Assembly: GCA_001592145.1 (NCBI GenBank) | Contig: BCWJ01000018.1 | Coordinates: 1-64,000, forward strand | Direction: 5' to 3' | Source: Xylanimicrobium pachnodae JCM 13526 = NBRC 107786 | GTDB lineage: Bacteria; Actinomycetota; Actinomycetes; Actinomycetales; Cellulomonadaceae | DNA length: 64,000 nucleotides | In this document: one piece after another, positions 24,829 to 33,173 of the stretch | Position numbering within the stretch: the stretch's first letter is position 1 | How the letters are laid out: each line of letters begins with the position of its first letter | The notes under the pieces: generated by a model | What the model was told of the DNA's origin: nothing | What the model saw: only the letters and a program-made list of their open reading frames with translations | The model's database searches: none | Position numbers and translations under genes: made by a program

Positions 24829-26343
24829 TTATTTGGTGTCGGTGTCGACCCAGTCGAAGGTGCGGGTGACGGCCTTCTTCCACTGGCGGTAGAGGCGTTC
24901 GCGTTCGTCCTGGTCCATGGTGGGGGTCCAGCGGCGGTCCTCGGCCCAGTTGGCGACGACGTCGGACTCCCCGGACCAGTAGCCGACGGCGATGCCGGCG
25001 GCGTAGGCGGCGCCGAGTGCGGTGGTCTCGGCGACTTGGGGGCGGACGACGTCGACGCCGAGCTGGTCGGCCTGGAACTGCATGAGGAGCTCGTTGGCGA
25101 CCATGCCGCCGTCGACCTTGAGCTCGGTGAGGGTGACGCCGGAGTCGGCGCGCATGGCTTCGAGGACCTCGCGGGTCTGGAACGCGACGGACTCCAGGGC
25201 GGCGCGGGCGATGTGGTTGCGGTTGACGTATCGGGTCAGGCCCACCAGGGCGCCGCGGGCGTCGGGGCGCCAGTAAGGGGCGAACAGGCCGGAGAACGCG
25301 GGCACGAAGTAGGCGCCGCCGTTGTCCTCGACCTTGCGGGCGAGCCATTCGATGTCGGGGGCGTCGGCGAACATGCCGAGGTTGTCGCGTAGCCATTGGA
25401 CCAGGGAGCCGGTCACGGCGATGGAGCCTTCGAGGGCGTACCGCTGGGGTTGGTCGCCGATCTTGTAGCAGACCGTGGTCAGGAGCCCGTTCTTCGAGGG
25501 GACTTTCTCGGTGCCGGTGTTGAGGAGCATGAAGTTGCCGGTGCCGTACGTGTTCTTCGCGGCGCCGATCTCGAAGCAGGCCTGCCCGAACGTGGCGGCC
25601 TGCTGGTCGCCCAGGATGCCGGCGATGGGGACCCCGGGCAGCAGCCCGCCGGGGCGGCCCGGCCCGTACACCTCGGAGGAGGAGCGGATCTGCGGCAGCA
25701 TCGAGACCGGGATGCCCATGTCGGCGGCGATGTCCTCACGCCAGGTCAGGGTGTCGAGGTCCATGAGCATGGTGCGTGAGGCGTTGGTGACGTCGGTGAC
25801 GTGGATGCCGCCGTCGACGCCGCCGGTCATGTTCCACAGCACCCACGCGTCGGTGTTCCCGAACAGCAGGTCACCGCGCTCGGCGGCCTCCCGGGCGCCG
25901 TCGACGTTGTCGAGGATCCACTTGACCTTCGGGCCTGAGAAGTAGGTGGCCAACGGCAGGCCCACGATGGCCTTGTACTTGTCGGGTCCGGCGTCCCCGC
26001 CCAGCTCCTCGACGATGGGCTGGGTGCGGGTGTCCTGCCACACGATCGCGTTGTACACGGGCTTGCCCGTGGTCTTGTCCCACACCACGGCCGTCTCACG
26101 CTGGTTTGTGATACCCACCGCCGCGATGTCGGTGTAGGTGACGTTCGCGCGGGTCAGGGCCAGGCCCACCGCCTCACGCACGTTGTTCCAGATCTGCTCC
26201 GGGTTGTGCTCGACCCACCCGGCCCGCGGGAAGATCTGGTCGTGCTCGAGCTGACCGACCGAGACCACGCGGCCGGAATGGTTGAAGATCATCGCCCGCG
26301 AGCTCGTGGTGCCCTGGTCGATGGCGAGAACGTAATCAGGCAT
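24829..26343 (-). CDS. glpK: Glycerol kinase
   Basis: Phosphorylates glycerol with ATP to sn-glycerol 3-phosphate. It has 504 residues, as normal. The FGGY N-terminal phosphate motif is [18 protein letters not shown], followed by the glycerol-binding residues in [30 protein letters not shown] and the C-terminal motif [25 protein letters not shown]. The start ATG at 26343 is preceded by AAGGAAG. It is last in the glpD-glpF-glpK operon, 53 bases after glpF. A hairpin follows the stop. Confidence 0.97.
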   Translation of the reverse strand: MPDYVLAIDQGTTSSRAMIFNHSGRVVSVGQLEHDQIFPRAGWVEHNPEQIWNNVREAVGLALTRANVTYTDIAAVGITNQRETAVVWDKTTGKPVYNAIVWQDTRTQPIVEELGGDAGPDKYKAIVGLPLATYFSGPKVKWILDNVDGAREAAERGDLLFGNTDAWVLWNMTGGVDGGIHVTDVTNASRTMLMDLDTLTWREDIAADMGIPVSMLPQIRSSSEVYGPGRPGGLLPGVPIAGILGDQQAATFGQACFEIGAAKNTYGTGNFMLLNTGTEKVPSKNGLLTTVCYKIGDQPQRYALEGSIAVTGSLVQWLRDNLGMFADAPDIEWLARKVEDNGGAYFVPAFSGLFAPYWRPDARGALVGLTRYVNRNHIARAALESVAFQTREVLEAMRADSGVTLTELKVDGGMVANELLMQFQADQLGVDVVRPQVAETTALGAAYAAGIAVGYWSGESDVVANWAEDRRWTPTMDQDERERLYRQWKKAVTRTFDWVDTDTK

Positions 26344-26396
26344 GAGGTGCTTCCTTACACGTCGGTCGGGACGGGGTCGTCGGGACAGGAGAGGGG

Positions 26397-27131
26397 CTAG
26401 GAGATCCAGACCCGGCCGAGCAGGCCGGCGAGGATCCCGCCGATGATCGGGCCCGCCACGGGCACCCACGCGTACGACCAGTCGGAGCCGCCCTTGCCGG
26501 GGATGGGCAGCAGGGCGTGCGCGATGCGCGGGCTGAGGTCACGTGCGGGGTTGATCGCGTACCCGGTGGGACCACCGAGCGAGATACCGATGGCGACCAC
26601 GATGAGGGCCACGGCGAGCGGGCCGAGCTGCGAGGGCGTCTTACCGCTCGCCACCACCCAGAACACCAGCACGAACGTGGCGATGACCTCGGTGACGAAG
26701 TTCCACCCGTAGGAGCGGATGGCCGGCCCGGTCGAGAACACGCCCAGCTTGGTGGCCGGGTCGGCGTCCTGGTCGAAGTGCTTCTTGTACGCCAGGAACG
26801 CGAGCACGGCACCGATGAACGCGCCGACGAACTCGCCCGCGAAGTACACCATCGCGTGCGAGAAGGTGGGCTCGATCACCTGGCCGCCGTCGTGGAACGG
26901 CTCCCCGGCCACCCACAGGCCCACGGTGACGGCCGGGTTGAGGTGGGCGCCGGACTTGAACGCGGCGTACACGCCGGCGAACACGGCCAGGCCCCACCCG
27001 AAGGAGATGAGGAGCCAGTCGGGGCCGAAGCCCTTGTTCTTGGGCAGGACCACGTTGGCCACCACGCCGGCACCCAGCAGGATCAGCGTGGCGGTGCCGA
27101 GGACCTCTGACCAGAAAGCATCAAGGAGCAT
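26397..27131 (-). CDS. glpF: Glycerol uptake facilitator (MIP/aquaglyceroporin)
   Basis: Channel of 244 residues with six transmembrane segments and two half-helices carrying the NPA motifs: GAHLNPAVT in the first half and GYAINPARD in the second. The Asp after the second NPAR is the aquaglyceroporin signature, so glycerol rather than water is the likely solute. The gene lies 39 bases after glpD and 53 before glpK on the same strand. The ribosome binding site is weak (CGGAACAACG). Confidence 0.95.
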   Translation of the reverse strand: MLLDAFWSEVLGTATLILLGAGVVANVVLPKNKGFGPDWLLISFGWGLAVFAGVYAAFKSGAHLNPAVTVGLWVAGEPFHDGGQVIEPTFSHAMVYFAGEFVGAFIGAVLAFLAYKKHFDQDADPATKLGVFSTGPAIRSYGWNFVTEVIATFVLVFWVVASGKTPSQLGPLAVALIVVAIGISLGGPTGYAINPARDLSPRIAHALLPIPGKGGSDWSYAWVPVAGPIIGGILAGLLGRVWIS

Positions 27132-27170
27132 CGTTGTTCCGTTCTGTGTGAGTGAGCTCGCCGGGAGGGG

Positions 27171-28916
27171 TCAGCCTTCGAGGGGGACCATGTGGGCGAC
27201 GTCGTCGATGTCCAGGCGGGTGGCCTGGGCGGTGGCGTCGTCGGGCAGGGTCGCGGCGACGTCGTAGGCGTTGATCCGGGCGCGGTACGCGGCGGTCTCG
27301 GTGTTCTTCGTGGTGTCGTCCCAGCCGAGCAGGGGCGCGATGATGTCGGCGATCTCGGGTAGCGCGGCAATACCGGAGTCCGGGACCTCGTAGACCAGGC
27401 GGGTGCGGTGCAGCAGCACGTCCTCGAGGTGCAGGGCGCCCTCGTGCGTGACGGCGAAGTGGACCTCGGCGCGCAGGTACGCGGGCGCGTGCTCCAGGGG
27501 CCGGGCCAGGGACGGGTCCGCCTCGCACAGCTCGACCAGCTCGGCCAGGTCCGACCCGTACCGGTGCAGCAGGTGGTCCACCAGGGGCGGGGTCCACCCG
27601 TACTGCTTGGCCCACGCGCGCGCCTGGCGGGCCACGGCCTGCAACCCGACCGCGCCCGTGAGCGGGATCTTGTGCGTGATCGAGGGCAGGGCGACCGCCC
27701 GCTGCCCGATCGCGTGGTCCACGGCATCCTTGGCCATGACCCGGTACGTGGTCAGCTTCCCACCCGCGATCACGGACAGCCCCGGCGTCGGGGAGGCGAC
27801 CGTGTGCTCCCGGCTCACCTTGGCCGACGACGTGCCCTCCTTGGTGCCCGGCTGCAGCAGGGGGCGCAGACCCGCGAACGTGCCCACCACGTCCTCGCGC
27901 GTCAGCGGGTGCGCGAGGACCGTGTTCGCATGCTCGATGACGTAGTCGATGTCCGCGGCCGACGCGACCGGGTCACGCAGGTCCTCCACCCACGGGGTGT
28001 CCGTGGTGCCGATCACCCAGTACCGCGACCACGGGATGATGAACAGCACCGACTTCTCGGTCTGCAGGATCAGCCCCACCTTGCCGCGGATCCGTTCGCG
28101 GGGCACCACGATGTGGATGCCCTTCGACGCCAGCACGCGCAACCCGCCGTCCGACCCGGCGAGCGACTCGGTCTGCTCCGTCCACACGCCGGTCGCGTTG
28201 ATGACCGCCCGCGCCCGCACCGTGATGCGCCTGCCCGTCTCCAGGTCGACGACGACGGCGCCGTTGACCGCACCCGTGGCCGACTGCGTCAGGCTGACCA
28301 CCTGGGTGCGGGACGCTGCATGCGCCCCATACCCGGCCGCCGTGCGCACCAGGGTGGTCACCAGGCGGGCGTCGTCCACCGACGCGTCCCAGTACTGCAC
28401 CGCACCGATCGCCGCATCATGGGCCAGGTCGGGGAACTTGCGGACCATCTGGCTGCGCGTCAGATGCCGGTGCAACGGCATCGCCCGCTTGCCCGGTGCC
28501 AACGATGCGAGCGTGTCGTACAACGCGATCCCCGCACCCACGTATGCCCGCTCGTAGAAGCGGTGCTCCAGCGGGTAGAGGAACGGCACGGGCTTGACCA
28601 GGTGCGGGGCCAGCTCCTTGAGCAGCAGATCACGCTCCGTGAGCGCCTCGTGCACCAGATGGAAGTCCAGCATCTGCAGATACCGCAGCCCGCCGTGCAC
28701 CAGCTTCGAGGAACGGCTCGACGTCCCCGACGCCCAGTCCTGCGCCTCGACAATCCCGGTCGACAGGCCACGCGTCACCGCATCCAACGCGATACCCGCA
28801 CCCGTCACACCACCCCCCACCACCAGCACGTCCAACTCACCGGCTGGGGACGTGGACGCTTCGAGCGCCGTGAGGGCTTGCTCCCGCGACTGCGCGGTGA
28901 GCCGATTGGTGGCCAT
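27171..28916 (-). CDS. glpD: Aerobic glycerol-3-phosphate dehydrogenase
   Basis: FAD-dependent oxidation of glycerol 3-phosphate to dihydroxyacetone phosphate at the membrane, passing electrons to quinone. The 581 residues begin with the dinucleotide-binding motif LDVLVVGGGVTGAGIALDAVTRGL, followed by SRSSKLVHGGLRYL, VINATGVWTEQ and the C-terminal DAO_C domain (about residues 420-550). The start ATG at 28916 has GAAGGGAG upstream. It is the first gene of the glpDFK operon. The gap to the divergent acetyltransferase gene must hold the operon promoter. Confidence 0.97.
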   Translation of the reverse strand: MATNRLTAQSREQALTALEASTSPAGELDVLVVGGGVTGAGIALDAVTRGLSTGIVEAQDWASGTSSRSSKLVHGGLRYLQMLDFHLVHEALTERDLLLKELAPHLVKPVPFLYPLEHRFYERAYVGAGIALYDTLASLAPGKRAMPLHRHLTRSQMVRKFPDLAHDAAIGAVQYWDASVDDARLVTTLVRTAAGYGAHAASRTQVVSLTQSATGAVNGAVVVDLETGRRITVRARAVINATGVWTEQTESLAGSDGGLRVLASKGIHIVVPRERIRGKVGLILQTEKSVLFIIPWSRYWVIGTTDTPWVEDLRDPVASAADIDYVIEHANTVLAHPLTREDVVGTFAGLRPLLQPGTKEGTSSAKVSREHTVASPTPGLSVIAGGKLTTYRVMAKDAVDHAIGQRAVALPSITHKIPLTGAVGLQAVARQARAWAKQYGWTPPLVDHLLHRYGSDLAELVELCEADPSLARPLEHAPAYLRAEVHFAVTHEGALHLEDVLLHRTRLVYEVPDSGIAALPEIADIIAPLLGWDDTTKNTETAAYRARINAYDVAATLPDDATAQATRLDIDDVAHMVPLEG

Positions 28917-29011
28917 GGGGTGGGCTCCCTTCGCTGCAGGTGACAGTCGCTAACGTCACACCGCAGGGGCGGGACCGCAACAGGTGGCGTGCCCGGCCGT
29001 ACAGTGACGCC

Positions 29012-29509
29012 GTGCAACTCACGATCCGGCCCGCCCTTCCTGCCGACGTCCGGTCGATCCGAGGCCTGGTGGAGCCCTACGCGCAGCGCCGCATCCTGTT
29101 GGCCAAGGAACTCGTGGGTTACTTCGAATCGGTGCAGGAGTTCGTGGTGGCCGAGTCCGGGGGTGCCGTCGTCGGGTGCGGGGCGCTGCACGTCATGTGG
29201 GACGACCTCGCCGAGATCCGCACCCTCGCGGTCGCCCCCGAACACCTGGGCACAGGGGTGGGGCACCGGCTGGTCACCGCGCTCGTCGAGCGGGCCGTCG
29301 CCATGGGGCTGCGGCGGGTGTTCTGCCTGACGTTCGAGGTGGACTTCTTCGAGCGGCAGGGCTTCACCGAGATCGAGGGCACCCCCGTCAGCACCGACGT
29401 CTACGCCGAGCTGCTGCGCTCCCACGACGACGGCGTGGCCGAGTTCCTGGACCTGGCCCGCGTCAAGCCGAACACCCTGGGTAACAGGCGCATGCTCCTC
29501 ACGCTGTAG
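29012..29509 (+). CDS. argA: Amino-acid N-acetyltransferase (actinobacterial ArgA type)
   Basis: GNAT-fold enzyme of 165 residues, likely making N-acetylglutamate for arginine synthesis. It matches the short actinobacterial ArgA type: IRPALPADVRSIRGLVEPYAQRRILLAKELVGYFESVQEFVVAE, then VGCGALHVMWDDLAEIRTLAV, and the ending EFLDLARVKPNTLGNRRMLL. It lacks the kinase-like domain of enterobacterial ArgA. The GTG at 29012 is chosen because homology begins there; an upstream in-frame start at 28940 adds unrelated residues. A TACAGT hexamer at 29000-29005 ends six bases before the GTG, so the mRNA is probably leaderless. It is divergent from glpD. Confidence 0.88.
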   Translation: MQLTIRPALPADVRSIRGLVEPYAQRRILLAKELVGYFESVQEFVVAESGGAVVGCGALHVMWDDLAEIRTLAVAPEHLGTGVGHRLVTALVERAVAMGLRRVFCLTFEVDFFERQGFTEIEGTPVSTDVYAELLRSHDDGVAEFLDLARVKPNTLGNRRMLLTL

Positions 29510-29644
29510 CGGACCCTTTTTTGCGCAACGACAACGCGCTTTCAGGGCCACGAGTTGGTCAAGGAGCGGTACGTCAGGCATGGTGAAAGCAAGGACGCAG
29601 GCGTCCTGAACCATCGGCAACGACGCTCGAAGGAGGTGATCCCA

Positions 29645-29743
29645 GTGGAACTGACCTCGCTGGCGACCATCGTCGCCGTGATCGCCGTCCTGGTGGGTGT
29701 GGCCGCGCTCCAGAGCAGGTCGCTCTGGCGGCTCCAGGAGTAG
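29645..29743 (+). CDS. 32-residue single-helix membrane microprotein
   Basis: Short gene starting at GTG 29645, preceded two bases upstream by AAGGAGGTGATCC (29630-29642), a near-complete complement of the 16S rRNA 3' end. The product begins MELTSLATIVAVIAVL and ends QSRSLWRLQE: one hydrophobic helix (about residues 5-21) and a short basic/aromatic tail. An in-frame start further upstream at 29555 would add a polar segment, but the Shine-Dalgarno points to 29645. The spacing from the GGAGG core to GTG is favourable. The function is unknown. It ends four bases before the convergent mutY stop. Confidence 0.6.
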   Translation: MELTSLATIVAVIAVLVGVAALQSRSLWRLQE

Positions 29744-29747
29744 GCCC

Positions 29748-30740
29748 TCAGCCCGTGGGCAGCGTGAACAGCCCGGCCCCGTCCGAGACCGTACCCACCC
29801 GCACGACCAGTCCGTCCGCGACCAGCCCCGCGAGACACCGCTCCACCTGAGCGGGGCTGGCGCCCGTACCGTCCAGGTCCGCCCGGTCCACGGGTGCGTG
29901 TGCCGCGCGCAGCGCGGCCATGATGCGGCCCCGGCACTGCCGATCCGTGCCGTGCCAGGCCTGCGAGGTGCGCCGGGCGGAGTGCTCGTCCGCCGGATAG
30001 CCCGCCGCCCGCCACGCGCACGCGTCCCGTACCGGGCAGTCCCCGCACCGCGGCGCCCGCGCCGTGCACACCAGCGCCCCCAGCTCCATCGACGCCGCCG
30101 CCCAGGTCGCAGCGGCGTCGTCGTCGTCCGGGACGACGCCGACGGCGATCGCGTGCTCCGCCGCCGTCGGGCTGGGTGCGGGCAAGGCCACCCCGCCCAG
30201 CACACGCGCGAGGACGCGCCGCACGTTCGTGTCCACCACGACGCTGCGCCGCCCGAACGCGAACGCTCGCACCGCGGCGGCCGTGTACTGCCCGATGCCG
30301 GGCAACGCGCGCAGGGCCGACTCATCGTCAGGCACCGTCCCGCCGTGCCGCTCCACCAGCGCTCGCGCGCACTCGTGCAGGCGCAGCGCGCGGCGCGGGT
30401 AGCCCAGGCGGCCCCACGCACGCAGCACGTCCGCGACCGGTGCCGCCGCGAACGCGCGCGGGGTGGGCCAGCGCGCCATCCAGTCCCGCCACACCGGCTC
30501 CACGCGGGCCACGGGTGTCTGCTGCAGCATCACCTCGCTGACCAGCACGCCCCACGCCGTGCGATCCGCGGCCCGCCACGGCAGGTCGCGTCGTGCCCGG
30601 GCGAACCACGCCACCACCGGCTCGACGACTTCCGGCGCGACGACCTCGGGCGCGACGACCTCGGGCGCGACGACCACCGGCTCGACGTCCTCCGCCGCGG
30701 ACACGTCCGGGCTGAGGGCGCGGGGGCGGGGTGCGGGCAC
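29748..30740 (-). CDS. mutY: A/G-specific adenine glycosylase
   Basis: Removes adenine mispaired with 8-oxoguanine. The 330 residues include the catalytic Glu in SEVMLQQTPV, the helix-hairpin-helix LPGIGQYTAAAV with the catalytic Asp in VVVDTNVRRVLAR, and the iron-sulfur loop C-x6-C-x2-C-x5-C (CTARAPRCGDCPVRDAC). The C-terminal part is short, and the 8-oxoG-recognition NUDIX-like domain of longer MutY proteins is replaced by a small winged-helix-like end (APVDRADLDGTGASPAQVERCLAGLVADGLVVRVG). The start is taken as GTG 30740. Its first 48 or so residues are unusual: VVAPE repeats from 15-bp units. A later start near 30600 cannot be excluded. Confidence 0.9.
   Translation of the reverse strand: MPAPRPRALSPDVSAAEDVEPVVVAPEVVAPEVVAPEVVEPVVAWFARARRDLPWRAADRTAWGVLVSEVMLQQTPVARVEPVWRDWMARWPTPRAFAAAPVADVLRAWGRLGYPRRALRLHECARALVERHGGTVPDDESALRALPGIGQYTAAAVRAFAFGRRSVVVDTNVRRVLARVLGGVALPAPSPTAAEHAIAVGVVPDDDDAAATWAAASMELGALVCTARAPRCGDCPVRDACAWRAAGYPADEHSARRTSQAWHGTDRQCRGRIMAALRAAHAPVDRADLDGTGASPAQVERCLAGLVADGLVVRVGTVSDGAGLFTLPTG
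30623..30682 (-). repeat. 15-bp tandem repeat in the 5' part of mutY
   Basis: Four contiguous 15-bp units (consensus CGACGACCTCGGGCG on the + strand) at 30623, 30638, 30653 and 30668 encode VVAPE-type pentapeptides before the glycosylase domain. Units 2 and 3 are identical. Confidence 0.9.
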
Positions 30741-30871
30741 GGGCCCACCGTAGCGGGCACGCGGTACCGAGGTTCCGGGGCCGGGGCGGGTGTACCCCGG
30801 GCGCGGCTCCCCGGGTCGACGCCGGGCGCGTCGTAGGTTGTGCCTGTCCTCGAACGCAGACCGGAGGTCCC

Positions 30872-31972
30872 GTGGCACCCGCCGACCGTCAGCAGCCCGC
30901 ACGCGGCTCCGGTGCGCGCGGTGGCGGTGGTCGCGCGTCCGGGGGCCAGGGCGCGCGGGGCAGCGCGACGAGCCAGGGCGCGCGGGGGCGGCCCGCTGGT
31001 CAGGGCGCGCGGGGCAGCGCGGCGAGCCAGGGCGCGCGGGGCGCGACGTCGAAGGACGGCCGCGTCGTCTCCGCGCACGCGTTCCAGGCGCCGGGCGCCG
31101 CAGCGGCTCGGGCGAAGCCGGGTGCGGGGGCACGGCCCGCGTCCGGCACGAAGGGTGCACGGCCCGTCCCGCGCGGATCCCAGCAGAAGGCGAGGCCGAC
31201 GACGTCGCGGCCGAGGCAGGGTGCGGCCGCGGCGCAGGGCAGGGCCCGTGGCGGCGCCGCGCGGGGGAGCGCTGCGCAGCGGCCGCCCGCGCGGCAGTTC
31301 CCCGTGCTGCCGGTGGTGGTGCTCGCGGTGCTCGTGGGCCTGGGGACGACGCTCGGTTACGGCATCGGCCGGGGCGTGACGTGGGTGCGGGACGCGTGGC
31401 CGGACTCGGTCCCGCCGCTGCTCGCGGACAAGGTGGCCGTCCCCGAACCGGCCACCGTGGGCGGCCCCAGCACGGACTGCCCGGCGTCGAGCCTGACCCT
31501 GGTGGCGGCTCCGGACGCGACGCGGGTGGAGGTGGGGCAGTCCGTCAGCTTCGACGTGTCGATCACCAACTCGGGGCGCCGTCCCTGCCTGGCGGACGGC
31601 GGGAACGCGTCCCGCCAGCTCATCATCACGGACGCCGACGGGGAGACCGTGTGGACCAGCGCGCACTGCGGCGACAAGCCGCGTGACCTGCTGTTCAGCC
31701 CCGGCTACGTGGACCACACCACCCTGCGCTGGAGCGGCAACCGGTCCGCGGAGGGCGCGTGCACGACCGGCCAGCCCGCGGTGGACCCGGGCACGTACAC
31801 CGCGCAGGTGGTGATGGCCGGCATCCCGGACGCCGTCAGCAAGCCGGTGACGATCACGGTCACCGCGCCGCCGGAGCCGACGCCCTCACCCGACCCGACG
31901 GTCAGCCCGGACCCGACGCCGTCCCCCGACCCGTCGGCCGCAGCAGACGCGGCGACGGAGACGCCGGGCTGA
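30872..31972 (+). CDS. Membrane-anchored protein with Gly/Ala/Arg-repeat N-terminus
   Basis: Not assigned to a named family. The GTG at 30872 follows CGGAGG. Residues 1 to about 145 are low complexity, rich in Gly, Ala, Arg and Gln, with repeats of SQGARG and GARGSA from imperfect DNA repeats of about 27 bp at 30948-31050. One transmembrane helix follows (FPVLPVVVLAVLVGLGTTLGYGIGRG). The outside part (about residues 200-330) has two Cys pairs and a beta-sandwich pattern (SVSFDVSITNSGRRPCL, QLIITDADGETVWTSAHCGDKP), as in actinobacterial DUF4232-like or intracellular-proteinase-inhibitor-like domains. The C-terminus is Pro/Ser/Thr repeats (PTPSPDPTVSPDPTPSPDPS). It diverges from mutY. Confidence 0.75.
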   Translation: MAPADRQQPARGSGARGGGGRASGGQGARGSATSQGARGRPAGQGARGSAASQGARGATSKDGRVVSAHAFQAPGAAAARAKPGAGARPASGTKGARPVPRGSQQKARPTTSRPRQGAAAAQGRARGGAARGSAAQRPPARQFPVLPVVVLAVLVGLGTTLGYGIGRGVTWVRDAWPDSVPPLLADKVAVPEPATVGGPSTDCPASSLTLVAAPDATRVEVGQSVSFDVSITNSGRRPCLADGGNASRQLIITDADGETVWTSAHCGDKPRDLLFSPGYVDHTTLRWSGNRSAEGACTTGQPAVDPGTYTAQVVMAGIPDAVSKPVTITVTAPPEPTPSPDPTVSPDPTPSPDPSAAADAATETPG

Positions 31973-32039
31973 GCCGGACGGCGTCGCCGTCGGAGCAGCG
32001 CACGGTCAGACGCGGCGCACGGTCACACGCAGCGCACGG

Positions 32040-33134
32040 TCAGACGTAGCGTTCGAGGATCGACGACTCGGCGAGCCGGGACAGGCCCTCGCGCACGGCC
32101 CGCGCGCGTTGCTCGCCGACGCCGTCGACGGCCATGAGGTCGTCCACCGAGGCGGCGAGCAGCTTCTGCAGGCCGCCGAAGTGCGCCACCATCCGGTCGA
32201 TGATGGTGGACGGCAGGCGCGGCACCTTGGCCAGGAGGCGGAACCCGTGCGGGGCGACGGCGGCGTCGAGCGCCACGCCCGCCCCGGGCAGGTTGAGCAC
32301 GCGCCCGATCTGGCTGAGGTCGAGCAGCTGGCTGGAGTCGAGGTCGGAGAGCGCGGCCTCGACGTCCTTGAAGGACCGGCCGGAGCGTTCGAACTCGACG
32401 TAGTCGCGCACCACGAACTCGCGGTCGGAGCCGATGCCGCCGATGAGCTCGTCGAGCTGGAGGGCGAGCAGGCGGCCGTCGACGCCCAGCTCGATGACGT
32501 ACCCGTCGATCTCCTCGGAGATGCGGCGCACCATCTCGAGGCGCTGCACCACGGCGCACACGTCGCGCACCGTGACCAGGTCCTCGATCTCGAGTGCGGA
32601 CAGTGTCCCGGCCACCTCGTCGAGCCGGGCGCGGTAGCGCTCCAGGGTGGCGAGCGCCTGGTTGGCGCGGCCCATGATGGTGTCGGCGTCCTCGAGCACG
32701 TGCCGGGTCTCGCCGATGTAGAGCGCCACGATCCGCATGGACTGGGACACGGAGATGACGGGGAACCCGCTCTGCTTGGCGACGCGTTCGGCGGTGCGGT
32801 GCCGGGTGCCGGACTCGCTGGTCTCGATGGTGGGGTCCGGCAGGAGCTGGACGGCGGCGCGCCGGATGCGGGTGGCGTCGCGGTCGAGCACCACGGCGCC
32901 GTCCATCTTGGACAGCTCACGCAGGCGGGTGGCGGAGAAGGCCACGTCGAGCACGAACCCGCCGGAGCACATCTCCTCGACCGTGGCGTCGAGGCCCAGC
33001 ACGATCAGGGCACCCGTGCGTCCGCGCAGGATGCGTTCCAGGCCGTCGCGCAGCTCGGTTCCCGGCGCGACGGCGGCGAGCGTCTCTCGGAGCAGATCGT
33101 CTCGATGTGCTGGTGTGGCTGCCACGAAGGTCAT
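32040..33134 (-). CDS. disA: DNA integrity scanning diadenylate cyclase
   Basis: Makes cyclic di-AMP from two ATP and scans DNA for branched structures. The 364 residues hold the N-terminal DAC domain with DGA (KMDGAVVLD) and RHR ([13 protein letters not shown]) motifs that bind ATP, a central helical spine, and a C-terminal helix-hairpin-helix domain ([25 protein letters not shown]). All key motifs are intact. It follows radA with 39 bases between them on the same strand, the usual actinobacterial order, and the two likely form one operon. The start ATG lies at 33134. Confidence 0.96.
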   Translation of the reverse strand: MTFVAATPAHRDDLLRETLAAVAPGTELRDGLERILRGRTGALIVLGLDATVEEMCSGGFVLDVAFSATRLRELSKMDGAVVLDRDATRIRRAAVQLLPDPTIETSESGTRHRTAERVAKQSGFPVISVSQSMRIVALYIGETRHVLEDADTIMGRANQALATLERYRARLDEVAGTLSALEIEDLVTVRDVCAVVQRLEMVRRISEEIDGYVIELGVDGRLLALQLDELIGGIGSDREFVVRDYVEFERSGRSFKDVEAALSDLDSSQLLDLSQIGRVLNLPGAGVALDAAVAPHGFRLLAKVPRLPSTIIDRMVAHFGGLQKLLAASVDDLMAVDGVGEQRARAVREGLSRLAESSILERYV

Positions 33135-33173
33135 CCTAAGAGTTACGGGGCTGTCGGCGCGGTGGTGTGCCGC

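Noticed and set aside
29630-29642. Possible 16S rRNA fragment
   Set aside because: AAGGAGGTGATCC is the complement-type Shine-Dalgarno sequence at correct distance from a start codon; no other rRNA sequence surrounds it.
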